The notes below the pieces were generated by a model. It ran no database searches. It worked only from the letters and a program-made list of their open reading frames with translations, and was not told the DNA's origin. A program made the position numbers and the translations under genes. A stretch of DNA of 51,969 bases from Beijerinckiaceae bacterium (GTDB taxonomy: Bacteria; Pseudomonadota; Alphaproteobacteria; Rhizobiales; Beijerinckiaceae): positions 1 to 51,969 of the forward strand of contig CANJJI010000013.1 in the NCBI GenBank assembly GCA_947474545.1, read 5' to 3'. Of the stretch, positions 25,822 to 34,719 are shown in pieces (the first letter of the stretch is position 1; the number at the start of each line of letters is the position of its first letter).

Positions 25822-26712
25822 CTACGCCGCAAACTGCGCGGGCAACGGGTGCTCGCGGCAGGTGGTGCGGCGCATATCGCGCTTGTAGATCGTATCTTCA
25901 AACTCCGTCGCGCGATGCATGGTTGCAAGATTGTCCCACATCACGACATCCCCCAGCCGCCATGTGTGCCGGAAGACAAATTGCGGTTGTGTGGCGAAAG
26001 CGGTGAGTTCGCGGATCAAACCGCGCCCAAGTTCAAGCGGCCAGCCGATGATATGCGAGGCATGCGAGGCGAGATAAAGCGTCTTGCGGCCCGAGGGGGC
26101 ATGGACATGCACCATCTTGTGCTGAGCGCCGGGACTGGATTCAACCTCTTCGGACGTGGGATTATCATATCCGGCAAGCTGGCGCGAATACCAGACAGAA
26201 TGCTCGACAGTCAGCTGTTCCAGCATCGTCTGCATTTCCTTCGGCAATTGCTCGAAGGCGTAGCGCATATCGACGAATTCGGTTTCTCCGCCCGTGGGCG
26301 GGATTTCGTGGCCGGCCAGCAATGACCATGTGGCGCGATTCTGGTTGAACGACATATCCGTATGCCAGAGCCTGTCGCCCCGGCGGAACGCCATTTGGCG
26401 GCTGTCAGGCTTAAGGATGTTGTTATCGGGATCGAGATTGCCCACGTCGATCAGACCCGCCACCTTTAATCTCACGCGGTCGACACCCGCCACCTTGATC
26501 AACTTGTTGGCCTCAATTGGACCCAGGGCCTTGCTGAAGGCGACGTGCTGTTCGTCGGTTGGCGGGCGTTCGTTGCGCAGGATCAGCACCCCGTAGAGGG
26601 CGCTGGCGGCGCGTATTTCATCCATCGGAAATTCGGCTACCGGCTTTGAAAAATCGAGGCCGTAGATCTCGGCTGCGAAAATTTTATGCAGCGGACGGAT
26701 ATCGAGTTTCAT
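25822..26712 (-). CDS. TfdA/TauD-family 2-oxoglutarate-dependent dioxygenase (copy 1)
   Basis: A 296-residue Fe(II)/2-oxoglutarate dioxygenase of the TfdA/TauD family. Iron ligands are the HxD in RLWHTDMSF and the distal His in ATMHRATEFED; the 2-oxoglutarate-binding Arg is in KRDMRRTTCRE. TfdA cleaves aryloxyacetate ethers and TauD releases sulfite from taurine; the substrate here is unknown. ATG 26712 is preferred over 26718 because GGGAG then has a normal distance. A clear paralogue lies at 37852-38718 and shares HSVWYSR-like and QPQFV-like stretches. Confidence 0.88.
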   Translation of the reverse strand: MKLDIRPLHKIFAAEIYGLDFSKPVAEFPMDEIRAASALYGVLILRNERPPTDEQHVAFSKALGPIEANKLIKVAGVDRVRLKVAGLIDVGNLDPDNNILKPDSRQMAFRRGDRLWHTDMSFNQNRATWSLLAGHEIPPTGGETEFVDMRYAFEQLPKEMQTMLEQLTVEHSVWYSRQLAGYDNPTSEEVESSPGAQHKMVHVHAPSGRKTLYLASHASHIIGWPLELGRGLIRELTAFATQPQFVFRHTWRLGDVVMWDNLATMHRATEFEDTIYKRDMRRTTCREHPLPAQFAA

Positions 26713-26838
26713 GTGCATTCACTCCCGAAAATTTTGTCGATTTTGATCTCGCCGGAGCCGTAACGCAAGTGCGCTTTTGCCGCTGGCGTTTCCAGCTTTT
26801 CACGTTAATCTTGGCGGAACAATTTGGGGGAGAGAGAC

Positions 26839-27822
26839 ATGAAGACCCATGCTTTTATCGTGCGGCGTTTTGGCGATGAATCCGTGCTCGAATGGGAAGA
26901 GGTGGATTTGCCAGCTCCATCGGCAGGCCAGGTGCTGATCCGGCATACGGCGGTGGGCGTCAATTTCGTCGACATCTACATGCGGCATGGCGGACATACA
27001 AAATTGCCACTCCCAACGGTGCTGGGCGTTGAAGGTGCTGGTGTCATCGAAGCCATTGGCTCCGGTGTCGGCAATTTCGCTGTGGGTGACCGGGTTGCCT
27101 ATGCGGGCGGCGACAAACCCGGTTCCTATTGCGAGCATCGTCTGCGCAATACGCATGGGCTGATCAAGCTGCCGGACTGGATGGACGAGAAGGTCGCAGC
27201 TGGCGCCATGTCCAAGGGCATGACGACGGAATATCTGTTCAACCGCACCCATAAACTTGCCGCGGGCGAAACCATCTTGCTTACGGCGGCGGCCGGTGGG
27301 GTGGGGCTCATCGCCTGCCAGTGGGCGAAGGCTGTGGGCGCGACTGTCATCGGCACAGTCAGCAGCGATGCGAAGGCGGAGATCGCACGCGCGCACGGCT
27401 GTCACCACGTGGTGGTCACCCCGCGCCAGAATGTCGTTGAGGAAGTCATGCGGCTGACGGGCGGCAAAGGCGTTGACGTTGTCTATGAATCCATTGGCAA
27501 GGACACCTGGAAAGAGTCAATCGAATGCGCGAAAATGCGCGGCCTGGTCGTCTGCTTCGGCACGGCGTCCGGTAATCCCCCACCCTTTGACGTAGTGGAG
27601 GAAGGTGGCAAGAAATCGATCTACGTGACCCGCGCCACGACAGTCAATTACCAGACCGATGACCCCATCCGGCGGCAGAGCGCGGCAAACTTGTTCGACA
27701 TGATCAAATCAGGCGCGGTAAAAATCACAGTGCAACATACATATCCGCTACGCGATCTGCCGCAGGCGCATAGAGATGTCTCTGGACGCAAGACAACAGG
27801 ACAGGTGGTGCTGTTGCCATAA
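26839..27822 (+). CDS. NADPH:quinone oxidoreductase (MDR, QorA-like)
   Basis: A 327-residue zinc-free MDR enzyme, closest to QorA-type quinone reductases. Signs are VGVNFVDIYMRHGG, LGVEGAGVIEAIGSGVGNFA, GDRVAYAGGDKPGSYCEHR, ETILLTAAAGGVGLIACQWA and DVVYESIGKDTWKES. It reduces quinones or similar enones with NADPH in the cytosol. The start at 26839 follows GGGGGAGAGAGAC. It is divergent from the first TfdA-like gene across a 126-base gap and converges on a binding-protein gene one base past its stop. Confidence 0.92.
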   Translation: MKTHAFIVRRFGDESVLEWEEVDLPAPSAGQVLIRHTAVGVNFVDIYMRHGGHTKLPLPTVLGVEGAGVIEAIGSGVGNFAVGDRVAYAGGDKPGSYCEHRLRNTHGLIKLPDWMDEKVAAGAMSKGMTTEYLFNRTHKLAAGETILLTAAAGGVGLIACQWAKAVGATVIGTVSSDAKAEIARAHGCHHVVVTPRQNVVEEVMRLTGGKGVDVVYESIGKDTWKESIECAKMRGLVVCFGTASGNPPPFDVVEEGGKKSIYVTRATTVNYQTDDPIRRQSAANLFDMIKSGAVKITVQHTYPLRDLPQAHRDVSGRKTTGQVVLLP

Positions 27823-29367
27823 TCACTTCCAGCGCAGGCCTGACGCTTTGATTCCGTAGGTCGAAACACGGCTCGGCGTGACGCTCATTTCCTTGCGGTG
27901 AACGGCGAGGATCGGCAGGGGCGTCAATGGTATGAAATAGAAACGCTGGGTGCCCCTATCGAAAATTTCCCGGCCCAGCCGCTTGCGCTCTTCAGGATCA
28001 GTCGAGCGTAAAGCCCTTTGCGTCAGCGCCTTCAACTCCTCATCACCATGATAATCAGTGGAGGCGGGAGGGTTGTAGAGAAAAGCCAGCGTTTGCGAGA
28101 CATCCGGCATGCCGCCGCCAGGCCATCCCGAAGCGAATATCTCAATCTTGCCGTTGGCTTGCTTCTGTCTGTAAGCGCCGATTGGCATCGACTCCACTTC
28201 GGCAATGATGCCCACCCGCCGCAATTGTCCCGAGATCGCTTGCGCGATGGTTGTGAAATTATCGACCGCAAACGACGTAATGTTGGATGAAAACCCTCGG
28301 GGATAGCCAGCTTCCGTTAACAATTTGCGCGCGCCCTCCGGATCAAATTTTGGCAGTGGAGCAGAATAATCGCAGCCGGTCTGAAACCGCCAGCACATAC
28401 CCTGCGGACGTTCGATACCTTCGATTGTTCCAGCCAGCAGCCGTGACAGCGCTTCGCGATCGATAGACATCATTATGGCCTGCCGCACGCGCTGATCGGT
28501 CAAGGCTTTCTGGCCAGAGCGGCCCTTGGCGTCGAGCGCCAGATAAAGATTGCCGTTGCCTGCCGCTGCCGACAATTCCACGTCGGGCATTTTCAACAGG
28601 CTATCGATGAGATCGAGCGGCAATTGCGTGGGAATGATATCGAGCTGCCCCGCCATGAATTCAGCGATCCTTGTGCCGGCATCGGGAATTGAGCGGATAT
28701 GAATACGGCCGATATTGCTCGCGGGCTTTGCAGACCCTCCGTGGCGATAATCACGATTAAGTTCCAACATTACGCCGGTTTTCTGGTCGAAACTCGTGAC
28801 CTTGTACATACCGGTGCCGACAGGCCTCTGGCTGAACAGAACCTTGTTGTCTATCTTGGCGTGAATATGAGCGGGCAACATCACGGTTTGGAATGCGATC
28901 TGTGCGAGATCATAGGGCGTCGGTTCTTTGGAGATTATGCGTACCTTGTGCGGCCCCATCTTCTCGACATGTTTGATGAATGACCAGAAATGTCCAAACC
29001 GCAGGCGCGAATTGGGGTCGATGAGATATTCAATGGTATGCACGACATCGTCGGCGCTGAAGGGTACGCCATCATGCCATTTCACATCCTCGCGCAGATC
29101 AAATTCCAAGGTGACGGGATCAATACGCCGCCAGGCCCGCGCCAGCAGGGGCTCGAAGGTTTGAGCCTTCTCGTCCCAGGCAATCAAGCCGTCGAACACA
29201 GCGTCCGACAAGAAAACTGATTCCGTTTTGGGATCGAGATAATACGAGACGCCCTGAATGGAATCGTTGAAGGGCAGCCGCAAGAGATCCTGCGATTTCT
29301 GGGCAGCGGCGGGTTGGGACACTAGGCCAAGCGCCATCATTGCGGCCAGGCAATTCAAGATGCGCAT
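27823..29367 (-). CDS. Family 5 (peptide/nickel-type) ABC substrate-binding protein (orphan)
   Basis: A 514-residue periplasmic receptor of the DppA/OppA class (SBP_bac_5). The signal peptide is ILNCLAAMMALGLVSQPAAA. Typical elements are SDAVFDGLIAWDEKAQTFEP, WHDGVPFSADDVVHTIEYL, RPVGTGMYKVTSFD, DQRVRQAIMMSIDREALSRL and DPEGARKLLTEAGYPRG. It captures peptides, opines or other small polar ligands. No permease or ATPase gene is adjacent. Its stop touches that of the quinone reductase gene. Confidence 0.9.
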   Translation of the reverse strand: MRILNCLAAMMALGLVSQPAAAQKSQDLLRLPFNDSIQGVSYYLDPKTESVFLSDAVFDGLIAWDEKAQTFEPLLARAWRRIDPVTLEFDLREDVKWHDGVPFSADDVVHTIEYLIDPNSRLRFGHFWSFIKHVEKMGPHKVRIISKEPTPYDLAQIAFQTVMLPAHIHAKIDNKVLFSQRPVGTGMYKVTSFDQKTGVMLELNRDYRHGGSAKPASNIGRIHIRSIPDAGTRIAEFMAGQLDIIPTQLPLDLIDSLLKMPDVELSAAAGNGNLYLALDAKGRSGQKALTDQRVRQAIMMSIDREALSRLLAGTIEGIERPQGMCWRFQTGCDYSAPLPKFDPEGARKLLTEAGYPRGFSSNITSFAVDNFTTIAQAISGQLRRVGIIAEVESMPIGAYRQKQANGKIEIFASGWPGGGMPDVSQTLAFLYNPPASTDYHGDEELKALTQRALRSTDPEERKRLGREIFDRGTQRFYFIPLTPLPILAVHRKEMSVTPSRVSTYGIKASGLRWK

Positions 29368-29399
29368 GAATATTTCCTCCCAGTCTCTGCCAGTCCTGC

Positions 29400-29936
29400 A
29401 TGCAGTCTAACTCCGATTGGCTTGCAGGCTCAACAGAGCTGGACTTGACGCGCATTCCGGGTAACAAATCCGCCAGACAAGAAGCAAGGGAGGCGCTTGT
29501 GGCAAAAATTCCGCAGAAACTCAAAGACCCGATCAATAAAGCATTTCCCACCAACGTCCTGCTCGTCGGCACCACCCAGCCGGACGGCTATGCGCAGATC
29601 ACGCCGCGTGGCAGCGTCATGGTTTTTGACGACGAACATTTTTGCATGTGGGAGCGCGGCAAGGGTTCGACAACCGCCCATATGCAAGATGGCACGAAAG
29701 TGACGCTATTCTATCGCAATTCCGAATTTCGCGGCCCCGGCGGCCTTCTGCCCAAGGGCGGCATCGCCCGCTTTTATGGCGTCGCCAGTGTGCACAAGTC
29801 CGGGGCCGTTTATGAAAGGTCATGGGATCATCTGATCCCGGCCGAGAAAGAGCGCGACCCGGACAAGAAGGGGTTTGCCGTGCTCATCAAAGTGGAGCGG
29901 GCGGAAGACCTCGATGGCGACCCCCTGCCGGGTTAG
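29400..29936 (+). CDS. FMN-binding split-barrel (pyridoxamine 5'-phosphate oxidase-like) protein
   Basis: A 178-residue protein of the PNPOx-like split-barrel fold. The core has FPTNVLLVGTTQPDGYAQIT, PRGSVMVFDDEHFCMWERGK and VTLFYRNSEFRGPGGLLPKG, typical of FMN- or F420-binding members, then FYGVASVHKSG. The N-terminal 35 residues are helical and charged. Its role is unknown. No good ribosome binding site is seen at ATG 29400. The stop overlaps the stop of the convergent hydroquinone reductase gene by four bases. Confidence 0.75.
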   Translation: MQSNSDWLAGSTELDLTRIPGNKSARQEAREALVAKIPQKLKDPINKAFPTNVLLVGTTQPDGYAQITPRGSVMVFDDEHFCMWERGKGSTTAHMQDGTKVTLFYRNSEFRGPGGLLPKGGIARFYGVASVHKSGAVYERSWDHLIPAEKERDPDKKGFAVLIKVERAEDLDGDPLPG

Positions 29937-30907
29937 CCAAAGCGTGCCCTGTCATGCGGCGTAGAAAAATCCGCCGGCGTTCCCTTGGGGATGATGCCCG
30001 GCGGATTGAGCCGCTCGATGGAATAGTAGTTGGCGATGTATTGCCGTGGGTGCACTGTCGCCATGACGCCGGGCACAGAACAGAGATCGCGCACATAGTT
30101 CGCCAAATTGGGATAGTCGGCAATGCGCTTCTTGTTACATTTGAAGAGCGAGAAATAGGCAACGTCAAATCGAAGTAGTGTGGGCAACAAACGCCAGTCT
30201 GCTTCAGTATAAGCGCTGCCTGTGAGGTAGCGCTGGCGGCTCAAAATTTCTTCCAGCTCGTCAAGTGTCTTGAACAACCCGTCAAAGGCTTCCTCATAAG
30301 CCTGCTGTGATTGCGCGAAACCGCAACGGTATGCGCCATTGTTGACGTTGTGATAGATCAACGCGTTCAGCTTGTCGATTTCTTCGCGCTTTTCTAGGGG
30401 ATATAGGTCGGCATCGTTCTTCGCAATGCCCTTGAACTCGCTGTTGAGCATACGGATAATTTCGGAAGATTCATTGTTGACGATGCGTTGCGTCTGTTTG
30501 TCCCACAGGGTCGGCACTGTCACCTTGCCCGTGTAATTTGGCTCACAGGCTGTGTAGACCTGATGCAGATAGCGAAAGCCGGGATGCAGGCTGTCCTCTC
30601 CGCATTGCGGGAACACGGGATGTTTGCCGAAAGTCCAGCCTTCCGTGCGCACATCGGGCAATAGGTAATCTACACTGATAACATGCTCTAATTGCTTGAC
30701 GGCTCTGAAGAGCAGCGTGCGATGCGCCCAGGGACAGCCCATGGTGACATAGAGGTGGTAGCGTCCCGCTTCTGCCTTGTAACCGGACGATCCGTCAGCA
30801 GTGATGAACTTGCGGAAAACGCTTTCGGCGCGCAGGAATTCGCCAGACTTGCCTGTTTCCTGAGGGAGGCGTTCTTCGCTCCAGCGGCCATTGATCAACA
30901 CGCCCAT
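29933..30907 (-). CDS. Glutathionyl-hydroquinone reductase (xi-class GST)
   Basis: A 324-residue enzyme of the YqjG/PcpF/ECM4 group, which uses glutathione to remove the glutathionyl group from glutathionyl-hydroquinones. The catalytic Cys is in VTMGCPWAHRTLLFRAVK. Other hallmarks are GRYHLYVT, GWTFGKHPVFPQCGEDSLHP, YTGKVTVPTLWDKQTQRIVN, NESSEIIRMLNSEF, NNGAYRCGFAQSQQAYE and LTEADW-like YTEADWRLLPTLLRFDVAYF. The start at 30907 has GGGAGAG upstream. It is divergent from a flavin monooxygenase; together they suggest quinol chemistry. Confidence 0.93.
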   Translation of the reverse strand: MGVLINGRWSEERLPQETGKSGEFLRAESVFRKFITADGSSGYKAEAGRYHLYVTMGCPWAHRTLLFRAVKQLEHVISVDYLLPDVRTEGWTFGKHPVFPQCGEDSLHPGFRYLHQVYTACEPNYTGKVTVPTLWDKQTQRIVNNESSEIIRMLNSEFKGIAKNDADLYPLEKREEIDKLNALIYHNVNNGAYRCGFAQSQQAYEEAFDGLFKTLDELEEILSRQRYLTGSAYTEADWRLLPTLLRFDVAYFSLFKCNKKRIADYPNLANYVRDLCSVPGVMATVHPRQYIANYYSIERLNPPGIIPKGTPADFSTPHDRARFG

Positions 30908-30984
30908 CAATCTCTCCCGGTTGTAGTGGCCGCCGCTTGATTGCCCGCCAGCGCTGCGGCAAAGTCGAGTTAACTCTAGCAGAA

Positions 30985-32628
30985 ATGGCGGACGCAATGC
31001 CGGAAAATTTTAGCAATGAAACACAAATTCCCGTCCTCATCGTGGGCGGTGGACCAGTGGGCCTTGCGCTTGCGGCCGATCTTGGCTGGCGCGGAATCCC
31101 CTGCCGGCTGATCGAACAGACCGATGGCGTCATCACTACGCCGAAGATGAACGAGGTCAATGTCCGCACCATGGAATTCTGCCGCCGCTGGGGCATCGCG
31201 CAAGCCGTGCACGATTGCCCGTTTCCTGCCGACTACTCGATGGATATCGTATTTGTTACAAACATGAGCGGATATGAACTCGGACGCATGGCCCGCCCTT
31301 CAAAAGGTGAGGCAAAGCCGGGCCCGCATTCCCCTGTGAATCTCACCATATGTTCGCAAAAATGGTTTGATCCAATATTGCTTGATCTCGCACGCTCTTT
31401 TCCCTGCGTGAATGTTCAACACCACTGCCGCATGGAGTCATTCGAGATCGATGCGGGTGGGGTGACGGCGCAATTGACTCATATGAAAACAGGGGAAAAG
31501 GAAGCAGTCCGCGCGCGGTATCTTGCCGCTTGTGATGGCGCGATGTCGCCCGTTCGCCGCAAGCTTGGAATCGGCCTGAGCGGAGATGAAGTTATCAGCC
31601 GCCCGCTTCATCTTTTTTTTCGCACGCCCGATCTTTGCAAGCAGATGGGTATAGGAGAAGGGACGTTCTTCCTCGCCGTTGATCGCGATGGCATGTGGGC
31701 GAATATCCGTGTGATCGACCCTGTCGAGGGGCTGTGGCGCTTGATGGCGCTGGATTCACCTGGACATCTGAAGTCAGAGGACATCGACAAACAAGGCCTG
31801 TTGCGCCGGGCGCTAGGTCGCGATCTCGATGTGGAATGGGTCGGCGCAAGCATCTGGACGCGGCGTGGCGTCGTTGCCGACAAATATGTCGAAGGCCCCG
31901 TCTTCCTGCTAGGCGATGCTGTGCACCAATTGTCGCCGACAGGCGCGCTAGGCATGAATACGGGCATTGGCGATGCCGTTGATCTCGGCTGGAAACTCGC
32001 CGCTGCGATTCAGGGCTGGGGAGGCAAGGCGCTTTTGCAGAGCTATGAAACAGAGCGCCGGCCAGTTGGCTTGCGCAATGTTTATATGGCGACACAGTTT
32101 TATGAGAGCCATGTGGAATTCGGTGAGGGTGTAGCGGCCATCGAAGACGGCACGCCGGAAGGCGAAATCATGCGCCGCGAGGTCGGCCCGAAGATGACGC
32201 ACGAAGTTTCGCGCATGTTCCGTACCGCTGGCCTGCAGCTTGGTTATCGCTATGAGAATTCGCCCGTCTGCGTGAGCGATGGAACGCCTGCGTTTTCGGA
32301 CGACCCTGAAAACTACATATCGACAGCGCGGCCAGGTTCGCGCGCGCCGCATGCCTGGCTGGCGGATGGGCGCTCGACACTCGATCTATTTGGCAGGAGA
32401 TTCGTGCTGTTGCGGCTGGGCGCGGGTGCACCCGCAACAGATGCGATGGAGATTGCCGCTACTCGGGCCAGAATGCCGCTGCTAACCGAAACGATAACGG
32501 ACGTTACAATTGCAAAACTCTATGAACGTAAACTCGTGCTCGTGCGGCCAGATGGACATGTAGCCTGGCGCGGCGATGAATTGCCAGCAGAGCCAGAGAA
32601 ACTCATCGCACGCGTTTGTGGATTATAG
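30985..32628 (+). CDS. FAD-dependent aromatic monooxygenase (MhpA/PheA-like)
   Basis: A 547-residue class A flavoprotein hydroxylase of the phenol/3-(3-hydroxyphenyl)propionate type. FAD motifs are VLIVGGGPVGLALAADLGWR at the N-terminus, YLAACDGAMSPVRRKLGI, and GPVFLLGDAVHQLSPTGALG followed by MNTGIGDAVDLGWKLAA. The C-terminal thioredoxin-like domain (about 440-545) has FGRRFVLLRLGAGAP and KLVLVRPDGHVAWRGDELPA, usual for this subfamily. It would hydroxylate a phenolic substrate with NAD(P)H and oxygen. ATG 30985 and 30997 are both possible starts. It converges on the gentisate-dioxygenase-like gene. Confidence 0.9.
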   Translation: MADAMPENFSNETQIPVLIVGGGPVGLALAADLGWRGIPCRLIEQTDGVITTPKMNEVNVRTMEFCRRWGIAQAVHDCPFPADYSMDIVFVTNMSGYELGRMARPSKGEAKPGPHSPVNLTICSQKWFDPILLDLARSFPCVNVQHHCRMESFEIDAGGVTAQLTHMKTGEKEAVRARYLAACDGAMSPVRRKLGIGLSGDEVISRPLHLFFRTPDLCKQMGIGEGTFFLAVDRDGMWANIRVIDPVEGLWRLMALDSPGHLKSEDIDKQGLLRRALGRDLDVEWVGASIWTRRGVVADKYVEGPVFLLGDAVHQLSPTGALGMNTGIGDAVDLGWKLAAAIQGWGGKALLQSYETERRPVGLRNVYMATQFYESHVEFGEGVAAIEDGTPEGEIMRREVGPKMTHEVSRMFRTAGLQLGYRYENSPVCVSDGTPAFSDDPENYISTARPGSRAPHAWLADGRSTLDLFGRRFVLLRLGAGAPATDAMEIAATRARMPLLTETITDVTIAKLYERKLVLVRPDGHVAWRGDELPAEPEKLIARVCGL

Positions 32629-32636
32629 CACCTTGT

Positions 32637-33680
32637 TCAAGCCGCATATTCCTCGGTCAGCAAATCGAGCCGCCGCAGCACATCACGATCGGATGCGATG
32701 AAGATGCGCGCCTTGCCGCCTTCCGCGCGGTGAGTGACCCAGTTATTGCGCGGCAGAGAGAATACGTCCCGCGCCACCCAGTCGAACCGGCTCGATCCGA
32801 TATGGCTGCGACCGTAGCCCTCCACGATTGCAGCAACGGAGTTGGCGCTGGTCCGAAAGGCAATGGTTTCAACGCCAGCGTCGATTTCCAGCATGTAGCA
32901 ATCAAGCGAAAACATGAGCGCAGCGCCATTCAACGGATTAGAATAACGGATCCGGCGGCTGCCATCGCGTGACACCGGCGCGGCGGCAACCGCTTTTTTT
33001 GCGTCCGCCGCAGAATACCGGAAGACCGGCGAATAATTATGATTCCATGCCCCCATCTCCGGCACGAGCGATGCGCTGGTAAAGGCGTCATCAGCAGGCA
33101 ATGATGGAATATCGTTTGAGGGACCGGGCTGAAAGCGATCCGTACCGAGATAGCGATGCAGAGATGCATCAAGCACATCGAGCCAGATGATCGGCTCCTT
33201 CCCGCGATGAGCATGTTCGTGCCAGCACCATCCCGGTGTCGTCACAAGATCGCCCTCCGCCATGGGGCACTCCTTGCCATCAACAATGGTGACTGCGCCT
33301 TCGCCGGACAAGACAAATCGCAGCGCATTCATGGTGTGCCTGTGCGGTCTTGCGGTCTCGCCGGGTTTCAATATCTGCAGGCCGGCATTCAGGTTGAGCG
33401 TTGTGCCCGCCATTTCGCCAACAACAGGCGAATGCGGCGATACGAGCGAAAGGACCCGCCGCTCTGCGACCTTGGTCGATTGCAATGCAAGCGCATCATT
33501 GACCAGCGGCGTCATCTCCGACCAGCGCCAGATATATGGTTTTTCTGTTCCGTCATCATCGGCCTTATGCGCGACGTTACTCTCCCAGAGAGGGCTGACG
33601 TTCGCACGGGTCCAGGCTTGCCGCGCCTTGATATAGGCTTCGGAATTCAGGGCTGCGTCTGTGTTGGCTTGCGCGTCCAT
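32637..33680 (-). CDS. Gentisate 1,2-dioxygenase-like bicupin
   Basis: A 347-residue bicupin of the gentisate/1-hydroxy-2-naphthoate/salicylate ring-cleavage family. The N-terminal cupin holds the iron ligands: HxH in ARPHRHTMNALRFVLSGEG and His in TTPGWCWHEHAHRGKEPIIW. The C-terminal cupin (about 265-340) reads VETIAFRTSANSVAAIVEG and has lost the His pair, as expected for this family. It would open a para- or ortho-hydroxylated benzoate ring between C1 and C2. GAGGAG precedes the start. It is the last gene of a six-gene minus-strand operon, 18 bases after the receptor gene. Confidence 0.87.
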   Translation of the reverse strand: MDAQANTDAALNSEAYIKARQAWTRANVSPLWESNVAHKADDDGTEKPYIWRWSEMTPLVNDALALQSTKVAERRVLSLVSPHSPVVGEMAGTTLNLNAGLQILKPGETARPHRHTMNALRFVLSGEGAVTIVDGKECPMAEGDLVTTPGWCWHEHAHRGKEPIIWLDVLDASLHRYLGTDRFQPGPSNDIPSLPADDAFTSASLVPEMGAWNHNYSPVFRYSAADAKKAVAAAPVSRDGSRRIRYSNPLNGAALMFSLDCYMLEIDAGVETIAFRTSANSVAAIVEGYGRSHIGSSRFDWVARDVFSLPRNNWVTHRAEGGKARIFIASDRDVLRRLDLLTEEYAA

Positions 33681-33698
33681 ACTGCTCTCCTCTTGCCG

Positions 33699-34712
33699 CT
33701 ATTTGCTTTCACTAATTTCAATGGCCGAGCGGACCTTTGCCAGAATGTCCGGCGGCGTTTTGACTGTTTCCTGAATGATGCCCTCGAGCACTTCACCCTT
33801 CATCGGGCGAATGTCGAGCGCCTGCTTGTTGGCTTCATCCATGAATTCCTTGTCAGCCATCGTTGCGTCAAAGGCCCGCCGCAACAATTCAACGCGCTCC
33901 GCAGGTACGCCTGGTGGCGCAATATATGGACGGCCGACGCCCATGGGCGAAGAGATGAAACGCAGGATCTGCCGGGCTTCATCCGTCTTCGCAAATTCCG
34001 ATACAAGCGGTATGTCTTTCATCATCGGATCACGTTCGTGGCCAATCTGTGCGGCGATGATGAGTTTACCCTCCTTCAGCCAGTCGGCGTGTTCCTGATA
34101 CACGGTCGAGAAACTTGCGCCGCCCCGGCCTTCGACTTCGCCGCGCTCCATTGCAAGATCAACTTCGGTGCTGCTGCGATATCCCGTCACGAGTTTGAAT
34201 TTCGTGCCCAACACTTTGTTCAAGGCGTTGGGATAAAGAAATGTGCCTGAGCCGGTCCCCGTTGCACCCATGATAATTTCACGGTTGAACGCATCATCCA
34301 GTGTCTTCGCGCCTGTCTTGTAACAATAAGTGACAGTCAGGTTGCTGAGTCCGACAGAGCCGATCCAGTTGAATTTTGCCACATCAAAGCGTACGCCGCG
34401 CCCATCAACCAGCTGATGCATCGGCATGGAATTGCTGACTGTACCAATGGTTGTGCCGTCTTTCGGCGCAGTGACAAAAATGAAATTCGTCGCCAGCGTA
34501 TGCCCACCGCCAGGCATGTTCTTGACTACGATCGTTGGCGCGCCGGGAATATATCTCGGCATATGCCGAGCCAGTGTGCGCGCAGCGCCATCATAAGAGC
34601 CGCCTTCTCCGGTGCTCGTGATGATAGAGATGACTTTGCCCTTGTAAAATTCCTGCGCCTGTGCGGCCGAACAGAGGAATACGCTGACAAGGCATGCATG
34701 TGCGATTTTCAT
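33699..34712 (-). CDS. Tripartite tricarboxylate transporter-type periplasmic receptor (divergent Bug protein)
   Basis: A 337-residue binding protein with signal peptide MKIAHACLVSVFLCSAAQAQ. It follows the Bug layout (KGKVISIITSTGEGGSYD, IVVKNMPGGGHTLATNFIFV, GATGTGSGTFLYPNALNKVL, RFISSPMGVGRPYIAPPGVP) but is distant from the copy at 4174-5139. Being inside a catabolic operon, it probably recognises the substrate of that pathway. No TctA/TctB genes are in the window. The start is seven bases after the BKACE stop. Confidence 0.85.
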   Translation of the reverse strand: MKIAHACLVSVFLCSAAQAQEFYKGKVISIITSTGEGGSYDGAARTLARHMPRYIPGAPTIVVKNMPGGGHTLATNFIFVTAPKDGTTIGTVSNSMPMHQLVDGRGVRFDVAKFNWIGSVGLSNLTVTYCYKTGAKTLDDAFNREIIMGATGTGSGTFLYPNALNKVLGTKFKLVTGYRSSTEVDLAMERGEVEGRGGASFSTVYQEHADWLKEGKLIIAAQIGHERDPMMKDIPLVSEFAKTDEARQILRFISSPMGVGRPYIAPPGVPAERVELLRRAFDATMADKEFMDEANKQALDIRPMKGEVLEGIIQETVKTPPDILAKVRSAIEISESK

Positions 34713-34719
34713 CTTTGTC

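Noticed and set aside
32637-33680. Loss of the His pair in the second cupin as damage
   Set aside because: Gentisate dioxygenases bind iron only in the N-terminal cupin, so this is normal for the family.
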